From contig JAHDMJ010000032.1 of NCBI GenBank assembly GCA_018436095.1, positions 1 to 64,000 of the forward strand: 64,000 nt of DNA, written 5' to 3'. Position numbers and translations under genes: made by a program. The notes beneath the pieces are model-generated. The model had not been told where the DNA came from, ran no database searches, and worked only from the letters and a program-made list of their open reading frames with translations. The first letter of the stretch is position 1, and each line of letters begins with the position of its first letter. Shown here one piece after another: positions 34,998 through 42,409 of the stretch. This DNA comes from Clostridia bacterium (lineage in GTDB: Bacteria > Bacillota > Peptococcia > DRI-13 > UBA5745).

Positions 34998-36185
34998 TTA
35001 GCTTCTTCCTCTGGAAGGACCCCGGCTGACCAGGATAAATACTACGCCTAAAACCACTGCCACGCCGGCAATGATAGCGGCGCTGCTGCCGGATTTCCTT
35101 TCTACCGCCGTTGTTTCTTTCCCCTGGGTTTTAGCCGCGGCGCCCACGCCGGAGCCAATGCTAGCCTGCAGATATTCCCCTACGCCCTTGGCAAAAACCT
35201 GGGCGCCGGCCTCGGCTTCCTCCCGTTTATTGGTGTGAGTGCCTACTTCCAACAATATTACCCGGGGGCCCAGATCCTGATTATAGTTGCCTTTGCCCAT
35301 ATAAATATCTTTGATCAGGCCGGGATAATGCTTATCCATATATGCCTTGATCTCTTTGGCAAAGGTCAAGTTTGTCTCCATATGAGGATTCTGCTTGCCT
35401 ACAACCAGCCGGATACCCGTTACTTTTTCACCGTTTATCTCCGTCTCATAATAACCCGGGTCCTCAATGCCGTCCCGGTGAACGTCAAAGAGCACATCGG
35501 GATTTTCCTTCAGCAATTGTACCGCCGTTTTGCGGGAGCGGTGATAGGCATTGGCATCATGGGGATCATGGTGGTTGTCGCTGACCGTTACTTGATGGCC
35601 GGTCTTTTCCAAGGCTGAAGCGAAGGTATCGCCAACCTCCATAATGCCGCCCCGGCCGTCTATGCTTTCCGTACCATCCGTAGGCACATAGCTTTCGTCA
35701 TTGTGGGTCATATAAACGCCGATTTTAGTGGCGTCATCCTCTTTACCGAATAAGGAGGCTACCGGCGCTTCATCCCAGGCCGTATAATAAGCCATTTCTT
35801 CTACGCCAATAAAGCGGCAGGCAGCCGTCAGGTTCGTATAGTCAACAGCGGTGACTTCAAAACGGCGGTTATTGGCAGTAATAAATTCATCACCCTGATG
35901 AACAATGATTGATGTCCACTGCACCGGCTCGCCCTTCTCATCATTAAGGGTAAAATATTGGCCCGCCGGCATTTCGCCATGAACCTCCACCCAATTAGGG
36001 ATGCCTCCCTCACTTTGGGCCTCCTCGCCGGACTGACCGGCAAACTCAGCCGATGTCCGGCTGTCCCTGTTGCGGTCATAGTCCAAGTATAGGCCGCCGG
36101 CCAGGACAAAGAGCAGAGCAGTGAAAATCCATATATAAGTTAAGCTTTTCCCCGGCTTCACCGGTCCCTTCGGATATTTCATCAA
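34998..36185 (-). CDS. SpoIIP-family peptidoglycan hydrolase with extra C-terminal membrane segment
   Basis: 395 aa. An N-terminal membrane anchor (LTYIWIFTALLFVLAGGLYL) is followed by a SpoIIP amidase/endopeptidase domain at about residues 150-335: GVYMTHNDESYVPTDGTESI, HRSRKTAVQLLKE, DVHRDGI, MGKGNYNQDLGPRVILLEVG with catalytic His and Glu candidates. In sporulating Firmicutes SpoIIP works with SpoIID/SpoIIM in septal peptidoglycan thinning and engulfment. The C terminus has a second hydrophobic helix (SAAIIAGVAVVLGVVFILVS) not usual for the family. Third gene of a coupled operon with DUF1614 and a 134-aa unknown. Confidence 0.85.
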   Translation of the reverse strand: MMKYPKGPVKPGKSLTYIWIFTALLFVLAGGLYLDYDRNRDSRTSAEFAGQSGEEAQSEGGIPNWVEVHGEMPAGQYFTLNDEKGEPVQWTSIIVHQGDEFITANNRRFEVTAVDYTNLTAACRFIGVEEMAYYTAWDEAPVASLFGKEDDATKIGVYMTHNDESYVPTDGTESIDGRGGIMEVGDTFASALEKTGHQVTVSDNHHDPHDANAYHRSRKTAVQLLKENPDVLFDVHRDGIEDPGYYETEINGEKVTGIRLVVGKQNPHMETNLTFAKEIKAYMDKHYPGLIKDIYMGKGNYNQDLGPRVILLEVGTHTNKREEAEAGAQVFAKGVGEYLQASIGSGVGAAAKTQGKETTAVERKSGSSAAIIAGVAVVLGVVFILVSRGPSRGRS

Positions 36186-36586
36186 TATTCCTCCTCTGCT
36201 TTATCTTCATCGATATAAGCGTCTCCCAAAGCGCCTTCCGCCACATAAGAAGGAATTCCTTCCCGTACAGCCAGGGCATGAGCCTTGGCCTGGGCCTGGC
36301 CCTGCCTGTCCCAGATGACTTCTACGGGAATTTCATGGGCATATTCCTCCAGCATTTTACCGTAGCCCTCATGAGCGCTCAGCTCTTTTGAATACTCTGC
36401 CGCTGTAATGGGATAAGGCCAGCGGTTTCGCTTGCCTGTGGCGGCAGCTATTTTTTCTTCAGCGGTCAGCTCTTTTTCCAATTCCTTTTTCAGCTTCCTC
36501 TGCCTGAATTTTTCATTGTCAATCAGCTCCTGAGCTGTTTCTTCCATATTTTTATGGATAAACTTTGATTGCTCCTTGCGGCTCAT
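36182..36586 (-). CDS. Unknown 134-aa charged protein
   Basis: Soluble, highly charged protein; first half helical and Lys/Glu-rich (KFRQRKLKKELEKELTAEEK), second half contains PYPITAAEYSKELSAHEG and VEVIWDRQGQAQAKAHALAV. No family recognised. It overlaps both neighbours by ATGA-type junctions (DUF1614 upstream, spoIIP downstream), so it is made from the same transcript and probably works with these membrane proteins. Confidence 0.75.
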   Translation of the reverse strand: MSRKEQSKFIHKNMEETAQELIDNEKFRQRKLKKELEKELTAEEKIAAATGKRNRWPYPITAAEYSKELSAHEGYGKMLEEYAHEIPVEVIWDRQGQAQAKAHALAVREGIPSYVAEGALGDAYIDEDKAEEEY

Positions 36587-37605
36587 ACCCGGTCCTCCTT
36601 ATCCTTATCCTCATCGGACAGCTTTTGCACCACTTCTTCATTATTGCTGCCGGGCGTAGCATAGGACCAGGCAATGTCCGTTCTTTTCTCACTGTCGTTG
36701 CGGATAATATTGACAGGTTTTTCCCAGGACTGGATGGGCTGCCAGGCCGCTCCTTCCCGGTTGTCCATAAACTCCTCGGCGATTTCGTTGGTTAAAGGAG
36801 CAGCCGGGCCCTGCCAGCGGCGTTTTTCCTCTTTATCTTCTTGGCCGCCGGGTTCAGGTTTCTCCTGATGCTCGTCTTTTTTATGCCTTCTGCCAAATTC
36901 CAGATTACCTTCGCCCTCGGGACCAACTTTTTTCAAATTAGCCAGCAGCGCGGGATCCCGCCCTTCTTCGCTGGGTCCCCCCTGAAGCCGTTCTCTGGTC
37001 TCCCCTACAACTTCCGCCAGCACTACTGCAAAAATACCGGCAAAGACAATAGAATCAAAGGCGCCGGCGCCCCCCAGGTAAACGGTACCGGGAACACCAT
37101 TCCAAGCCAGCCAAACCCAATGAACAATATCCAAAGACATAACGCCCAATATCGCTGCAATAAAGGCGCTGCGACGAGAGCGGCCCATCAGATAACCGAC
37201 AATGCCCGCCACCAGGGGATACAAGTAAAGGGGATCTAGAAAGGCCAAACGCTCGCCAAGCTCTCCCGTCATCATCACGCCGCCCAGAACAGAGGTGACA
37301 ATACCCGTAACCACGGCAGCAAATATGGCCCGGCCCCGCTCTTTGTTGGTTCCCGCCTTGACCAGCAGGAAAATCACCAGAAGAAGGGGTATCACAGCCC
37401 CGCCCAGATTCAGGGTGACATTGATATCCCCCCGCCAGATCGGTATATCCACAAAGCTGCCGGCGGCCATCAGAACAAGAGCCAGGATGGCTTGCCAGTT
37501 CGTCAGACCCATGCGGTCAAGAACCCGCTCTCCCAAACCAAAAAAGATAATCAACATCACCGCTGCCAGTAAAATCACTCCCCATGAAAGGGACCACATA
37601 GTCAT
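36583..37605 (-). CDS. DUF1614-family membrane protein
   Basis: 340 aa. Residues 1-205 hold seven or so hydrophobic segments with the DUF1614 pattern (DIPIWRGDINVTLNLGGAVI; ILGVMSLDIVHWVWLAW; VYLGGAGAFDSIVFAGIFAV). Residues 210-340 form a hydrophilic, Glu/Lys/Pro-rich cytoplasmic tail, longer than in typical members. Often found in spore-formers next to spoIIP-like genes; biochemical function unknown. First gene of the three-gene operon; the start follows GAGGAATGACT. Confidence 0.82.
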   Translation of the reverse strand: MTMWSLSWGVILLAAVMLIIFFGLGERVLDRMGLTNWQAILALVLMAAGSFVDIPIWRGDINVTLNLGGAVIPLLLVIFLLVKAGTNKERGRAIFAAVVTGIVTSVLGGVMMTGELGERLAFLDPLYLYPLVAGIVGYLMGRSRRSAFIAAILGVMSLDIVHWVWLAWNGVPGTVYLGGAGAFDSIVFAGIFAVVLAEVVGETRERLQGGPSEEGRDPALLANLKKVGPEGEGNLEFGRRHKKDEHQEKPEPGGQEDKEEKRRWQGPAAPLTNEIAEEFMDNREGAAWQPIQSWEKPVNIIRNDSEKRTDIAWSYATPGSNNEEVVQKLSDEDKDKEDRV

Positions 37606-37653
37606 TCCTCCTCTAAGACAGATCGTTTAAAATTAAAAAACAATCTTCCGTTC

Positions 37654-37742
37654 AGTACTTTGTGATCTCTAAAAGTTATGACGGCAACGCTGCAATTGGG
37701 AATAGGCAAGCAGGTGTAAACTTTTAGGAGTTACAGAGTACT
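37654..37742. repeat. Imperfect 24-bp inverted repeat
   Basis: AGTACTTTGTGATCTCTAAA at 37654 is inverted at 37719-37742 (ending in TTACAGAGTACT) with about five mismatches across 24 bp and a 41-base spacer. It occupies the divergent region between DUF1614 and pepF (37606-37871); no gene seen there. Confidence 0.6.
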
Positions 37743-37871
37743 CTTGTTTTTCCATGCTATTTTTTACGCAATAGCGGGAAAATATACAGAAGCAGGAATT
37801 TGACCCATTAAAAATGTGGTATACTAGAGCATAACAAAAATAACCATTTGCGGATTAAGGAGTGATTCGTT

Positions 37872-39668
37872 TTGAAATTAAGGCGTGAAGTAGATCCCAA
37901 TAACACCTGGAACCTGACCGATCTTTATCCCAACGATAAAGAATGTCTGGCTGATTTAGAAAAAATAAGCAATATTGCCGGCCGGCTGGCCGAATTTAAA
38001 GGCCGTTTGACCGCCTCGGCGGCAAACCTTCTGGAAGCCATGGAGTTAAGCGATGAAATGGGCCTTTTAGCGGAGCGGGCCTGCACTTACGTCCGGCTGA
38101 ATTTCGATTCCGATATGGGTGAGCCTTCGGCTAAGGAGCTTTACGGCCGGATGGATTACCTGCTGACAAATGTTGGCGAAAAGCTGGCTTTTATGGAGCC
38201 GGAATTGCTGTCCATGAGCCCTGAGGATTTTCAGGCTTTCTTAAAAGAATGTCCGGAGCTTTCTCTTTACCAGTGGTCCATGACCAAACTCTTCCGCCAG
38301 AAAGATCACGTACTTTCGGCGGCGGAAGAAGAGCTGATGAACCGCATGGCTGCCATCGCCGGCAATTTTGATAAAATTTTTGACGATCTTACCGTCAACG
38401 ATATCCAATACCCCACCGTCGAGGGCCCCGACGGCCAGCCTATAGTAGCTAACGAGGCCAATTACCGCAAGGCTTTGGAGTCGGAGGACCGGGCTTACCG
38501 CCAACGCTTCTACAATAGTATGCTGGGAACCTATGCTCAGCATGTCAATACAATCTGCTCCACCCTGGCCGGCAATACCCGCTACCATGTGCTGGCCGCC
38601 AAATCCCGGCGTTACGCTTCGTCTTTGGCAAGAGCCCTGTCCTCGGACAACATTCCCCTTGCCGTTTACGACAACTTGATCGCCACTTTGCGGGACAGCT
38701 TAAAACCTTTGCAGGAATACCTGACTTTTCGCCGCCAGGCCCTTGGCTATGAGGATCTCCATTTTTATGACCTCTTCGTCCCTATTGTCAAAGGTCACAG
38801 CCGCAGCTTTACCTTTGATGAAGCAAGAGAAATTGTGCTGGAGGCCGTAGCCCCTCTGGGCAAAGAGTACCAAAGCACCATGGCCAGGGCTTTCAGCGAG
38901 CGCTGGATTGATATTTATCCCAATAAAGGAAAAGCCACCGGCGCATACGCTACCGGGGTCTATGGCGTCCATCCTTATAGCTTGTTGAACTTCAACGGTA
39001 CCTTCGACGACCTCTTTACCCTTATTCACGAATTAGGCCATGCCCTGCATAGCCATTACAGCAATACCCACCAGCCTTTTGTAGATTCCGGCTACTGTAT
39101 CTTTACCGCCGAGGTGGCCTCTACCGTCAACGAAAACCTGCTCTTTCATTATCTGCTGAACCGGGCCGAAAGCCCCCAGGAAAAAGCTTACCTGCTTTCC
39201 AGCCACCTGGACAGCACCCGCTCCACCCTGTACCGGCAAGGCTTTTTTGCGGATTTTGAACGTTATATGCATAATTTGGTGGAGCAAGAAGAGCCCATGG
39301 TGCCCCAAACCCTCTGCGCTGCTTACCGTCAGCTTTATGAGCTTTACCACGGGCCGGATTTTGTCATTGACGACAGCCTGACCTTTGAATGGTCCCGGAT
39401 TCCTCACTTCTACCGGCCCTTCTATGTCTATCAGTACGCCACCGGCATTTCCGCCGCTATCTGCCTGGCTCAAGGTATTTTGAAAGAAGGCCAGCCCAGG
39501 GTGGAGCCTTATCTGCGCTTCCTCCAGTCCGGCGGCAGCAAGGATCCCATCGACCTGCTGAAAGAAGCCGGCGTGGATCTGTCCACCACTGTACCTATCA
39601 AAGCGGCGGTGGCGGATTTTGCGGAGCACCTGGCGGCGTTGAAGGAAACCATGGGGAAACTCGTTTAG
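37872..39668 (+). CDS. pepF: Oligoendopeptidase F (M3B family)
   Basis: 598 aa, usual length for PepF. Zinc-protease motif LIHELGHALHSHYSN (HExxH) with downstream Glu in FTAEVASTVNENL; N-terminal oligo-F domain. A cytoplasmic metallopeptidase cleaving short peptides (about 7-17 residues). The start is TTG 37872, chosen because AAGGAG lies 9 bases upstream and the protein begins MKLRREVDPNNTWNLTDLYP, as family members do. Monocistronic. Confidence 0.95.
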   Translation: MKLRREVDPNNTWNLTDLYPNDKECLADLEKISNIAGRLAEFKGRLTASAANLLEAMELSDEMGLLAERACTYVRLNFDSDMGEPSAKELYGRMDYLLTNVGEKLAFMEPELLSMSPEDFQAFLKECPELSLYQWSMTKLFRQKDHVLSAAEEELMNRMAAIAGNFDKIFDDLTVNDIQYPTVEGPDGQPIVANEANYRKALESEDRAYRQRFYNSMLGTYAQHVNTICSTLAGNTRYHVLAAKSRRYASSLARALSSDNIPLAVYDNLIATLRDSLKPLQEYLTFRRQALGYEDLHFYDLFVPIVKGHSRSFTFDEAREIVLEAVAPLGKEYQSTMARAFSERWIDIYPNKGKATGAYATGVYGVHPYSLLNFNGTFDDLFTLIHELGHALHSHYSNTHQPFVDSGYCIFTAEVASTVNENLLFHYLLNRAESPQEKAYLLSSHLDSTRSTLYRQGFFADFERYMHNLVEQEEPMVPQTLCAAYRQLYELYHGPDFVIDDSLTFEWSRIPHFYRPFYVYQYATGISAAICLAQGILKEGQPRVEPYLRFLQSGGSKDPIDLLKEAGVDLSTTVPIKAAVADFAEHLAALKETMGKLV

Positions 39669-39746
39669 CTTTGTGGGGGAAAAACCCTCCTATATTTTTA
39701 AGAATCCCCTTGATAAAGAAACCTGGTGTGCAATGGCAACAGGATA

Positions 39747-39788
39747 CAAAAAGCGCCGGCATGGATGCCTCTTCCATACCGGCGCTTT
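39747..39788 (-). terminator. Terminator-like hairpin
   Basis: AAAGCGCCGGCATGGA pairs with TCCATACCGGCGCTTT; T5 follows on the minus strand. Located between convergent pepF and the rhodanese gene. The rest of 39669-39942 shows no gene. Confidence 0.75.
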
Positions 39789-39942
39789 GCCGTTCCTTAC
39801 AGTAAATCCGGGTCCATTACCTCAATGCCGGAATTACAAAGGTATGAGAAAATGCCATATACAACCGGACTGGCTACTCATTTATTAGGTAAACAATGAA
39901 TCCCTTGTTTTGCTGCTAATCAGGACGGAAACCCACGGCGAT

Positions 39943-40356
39943 TTATTCTGAAATCTCTATCTCATAAGGCCAGTCGATGATGCCGCCAAATTCATAAATG
40001 CCGGTATAGCCCAGGTCTGCCAAGGCTTGGGCTGCCACTTTGCTGCGGCGGCCGCTGCGGCAATAAACCAGAATCACCGCCGCCTTATCCATCAGCTCCC
40101 CTTCGGCCCTGTCCTTGATTTCCGTATCGGGAATCAGGATAGCGCCGGGGATATGGCCCTCGTCGTATTCCGATTGGGTACGGACGTCCAGCAAAATATA
40201 GCTTTCTCCTTCATCCATCATCCTTTTAGCTTCCTCGGCATTGATGGAAGCGTAGATGTTGTCTTCATTTGTCTTTTCTTCACCGCAAGCTCCCAGCAGC
40301 AAGCTTAAAGCCAGGGCCAGCAAGCAAAAAAGGGCTAACGCGTAAAACCGTTTCAT
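39943..40356 (-). CDS. Rhodanese-domain lipoprotein
   Basis: 137 aa from ATG 40354-40356 (GAGGAGGGATTAGA upstream). Lipoprotein signal MKRFYALALFCLLALALSLL with lipobox LGAC, then a single rhodanese fold (SYILLDVRTQSEYDEGHIPG ... active-site loop VYCRSGRRS with Cys). Membrane-tethered sulphurtransferase-like protein on the outer face; sulphur donor and acceptor are unknown. Divergent from the ArsR-type regulator. Confidence 0.93.
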   Translation of the reverse strand: MKRFYALALFCLLALALSLLLGACGEEKTNEDNIYASINAEEAKRMMDEGESYILLDVRTQSEYDEGHIPGAILIPDTEIKDRAEGELMDKAAVILVYCRSGRRSKVAAQALADLGYTGIYEFGGIIDWPYEIEISE

Positions 40357-40428
40357 TCTAATCCCTCCTCTCAATTTGCACTCCTCTTAACTATTTCTTT
40401 TTGAGTAATACTGTTCCTTTAAATCTTA

Positions 40429-40482
40429 TTGACAGACTTTGAGTAGTTCTATAAAACGATAGTTGAATCATGATTCAACTAT
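40429..40482 (+). promoter_or_regulatory. Promoter and palindromic ArsR operator
   Basis: -35 TTGACA (40429-40434), -10 candidate TATAAA (40450) or TAAAAC (40452), then a perfect 24-bp palindrome at 40459-40482 (half-site ATAGTTGAAT, centre CATG). An imperfect TATAGTTGAAT element recurs at 41286, before the ATPase remnant. Typical for metal-sensing ArsR/SmtB repressors. Confidence 0.8.
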
Positions 40483-40506
40483 TCAACTTTTTGCGGAGGT
40501 GATTTT

Positions 40507-40875
40507 ATGTGCGCCTATGAACCGGATATTGACCGCTGTGATTGTACGATAATCCACGAAGCTGTAGTAAATGATGTTCGGCAACATATGCCCGACGAGG
40601 AATATCTCCTCGATCTGGCTGATCTATTTAAAGTATTCAGTGATTCGACAAGAGTGAAAATCCTATGGGCTCTGTTCCGTGCGGAGATGTGCGTTTGCGA
40701 CATTGCCGTTCTTTTGGGCATGACTAAATCCTCTATCTCTCATCAATTGCGGATTTTGAAGCAGTCCAAGCTGGTAAAGCACCGCAAAGACGGCCGTGTG
40801 GTTTATTATTCTCTTGCCGACGAACACGTGAAAACCATCTTTGATCAAGGCCTTATTCATGTCTGTGAAAAATAA
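40507..40875 (+). CDS. ArsR/SmtB-family metal-sensing repressor (CadC/CmtR-like)
   Basis: 122 aa; ATG 40507 preceded by GCGGAGGTGATTTT. Winged helix with the ArsR signature LRILKQSKLVKHRKDGRVVY, and candidate metal ligands: Cys residues near the N terminus (CAYEPDIDRCDC) and AEMCVCDIAV in the alpha-3 region, a CadC-type site for soft metals such as Cd/Pb/Zn. C-terminal HVCEK adds another Cys. It should repress itself and the P-type ATPase whose remains follow at 41297. Confidence 0.93.
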   Translation: MCAYEPDIDRCDCTIIHEAVVNDVRQHMPDEEYLLDLADLFKVFSDSTRVKILWALFRAEMCVCDIAVLLGMTKSSISHQLRILKQSKLVKHRKDGRVVYYSLADEHVKTIFDQGLIHVCEK

Positions 40876-40985
40876 TATAGGGCTCAGCGGATAATGTTAT
40901 TTAGGTAAGAGCAAGTAAAAAAACGCAGGGGCAGGGCAATGAGCCTGCAGCAGTAGCAGTGGCAGGGGCAGTGGCAGTGGCCGCT

Positions 40986-41267
40986 TGTGCAAAATTGCAA
41001 GTTTGTCGTCGTTTGTACAGGCTAACTGTGCAAATTTGCAGGTTTGTCGTTGTTTGACTACGCTAACTGTGCAAATTTGCAGGTTTGTTATCTATAAATC
41101 AAACCAATTTAGGCCGAAACAGGCTGAATTTAGCCTGAGAAACCTGTTTTCAGGCCAAATCATCTATTACAAACTTGCAATTTTGCTCAAAATGCCACGA
41201 CCCTGGAAACAAACTTGCAATTTTGCACATTTGGGGGTGCCGGCTATAAACCTGCAATTTTCCTCAC
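40986..41267. repeat. Inverted-repeat array B (3 + 3 repeats)
   Basis: Left arm copies at 40986, 41027 and 41068 (TGTGCAAATTTGCAGGTTTG type), exactly 41 nt apart, with similar spacers ending in GCTAAC. Right arm inverted copies at 41169, 41209 and 41246 (ACAAACTTGCAATTTTGCAC type). The centre holds further small inverted repeats (AGGCTGAATTTAGCCT). A GGCAGT-rich stretch (40926-40982) precedes it. The array separates the ArsR gene from its presumed target. Confidence 0.8.
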
Positions 41268-41296
41268 CCGGAGTATTTTTTTGAACTTATAGTTGA

Positions 41297-42409
41297 ATGG
41301 TTGCACAACTTTCAATTTTAGGAGGCTGGTTTTTGTGGATGACTCTCAGATTCGGTGGTATAGGTGGTGCCTCCAGAAACGGAATCCTGGTGAAAGGCAG
41401 CAACTACCTAGAAGCGCTGAATAATGTTGATACCATTGTGTTTGATAAGACAGGCACCCTGACCAAGGGTATTTTCAAGGTCACTTCTATCGCCGGGGCA
41501 AATGGCTGGCCGGAACAGGAACTGCTCTCCTATGCTGCCCACGCTGAGAGTCTCTCCAATCATCCCATGGCCCTTTCCATTCAAAAGGCTTATGGACGGG
41601 AGATTGAAGCGCAGCGTTTAACCGAACAGGAGGAGATTGCCGGACTTGGCATCCGGGTAAAGCTTGACGGCAGGACGGTATTGGCCGGCAACGGCAAGCT
41701 GATGGATTCCGAAAATATTGACTGGGAACCTGTTTCTGGGCTGGGCAGTATCGTCTACATCGCCGTTGACGGGCAGTTTGCGGGGCACATCGTCATTTCG
41801 GATGAGTTGAAGCCGGACAGCAAAAAGGCCATTTCCGATCTGAAAAAGCTGGGCGTAAGCCGGACAGCCATGCTCACATGAGACACAAAGACCGCAGGTG
41901 AAGCCATTGCCCGTGAAATCGGACTGGACGCCGTCTATACCGAGCTGCTTCCCCACCAGAAGGTCGAACAACTGGAACAGCTGGATAAAAACCGTAAAGG
42001 CAAGGGCAAGCTGGTATTTGTCGGTGACGGCATCAACGATGCGCCGGTTCTGGCAAGAGCCGACATCGGCATTGCAATGGGAGCGCTGGGTTCCGACGCC
42101 GCCATCGAAGCGGCCGACGTGGTGCTGATGACCGACGAACCCTCAAAGATCGTTTCGGCAATCCGGGTTGCCCGGAAAACAAGGGCGATTGTTTGGCAAA
42201 ACATCCTGTTTGCAATGGGAATCAAGGTCGTTATCCTGATTCTTGCGGCAGGCGGTATGGCCACCATGTGGGAGGCCGTCTTTGGTGATGTGGGCGTGAC
42301 GCTAATCGCTGTTCTCAACTCCATGCGCGCCATGAAGCTTGATTTCCTTCCCCAAGGCAAGAGAATAGAGCATCATTTCGCTGACCTTTTGGCCGGTAAA
42401 GGCCTCTAA
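41297..42409 (+). pseudogene. P1B-type heavy-metal ATPase remnant (CadA/ZntA-like)
   Basis: Homology begins only at GGIGGASRNGILVKGSNYLE, just before the phosphorylation motif DKTGTLTKG; the metal-binding, first six membrane and CPC regions are gone. The frame reaches SRTAMLT and stops at TGA 41879-41881, exactly where the invariant Gly of MLTGD should be, then resumes in frame as DTKTAGEAIAREIG through GDGINDAPVLARADIG to the last helices (LIAVLNSMRA). It therefore lacks transport function. After about 42343 the frame runs into antisense addA sequence. Confidence 0.88.

Noticed and set aside
40986-41267. Array B as a CRISPR array (regular 41-nt period, ~20-nt repeats)
   Set aside because: Only three copies per arm, the spacers of the left arm resemble each other, the right arm is inverted, and no cas genes are nearby.
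41879-41881. TGA in the ATPase as selenocysteine or recoding
   Set aside because: It replaces an invariant Gly, no SECIS-like hairpin was recognised, and the gene is already truncated.
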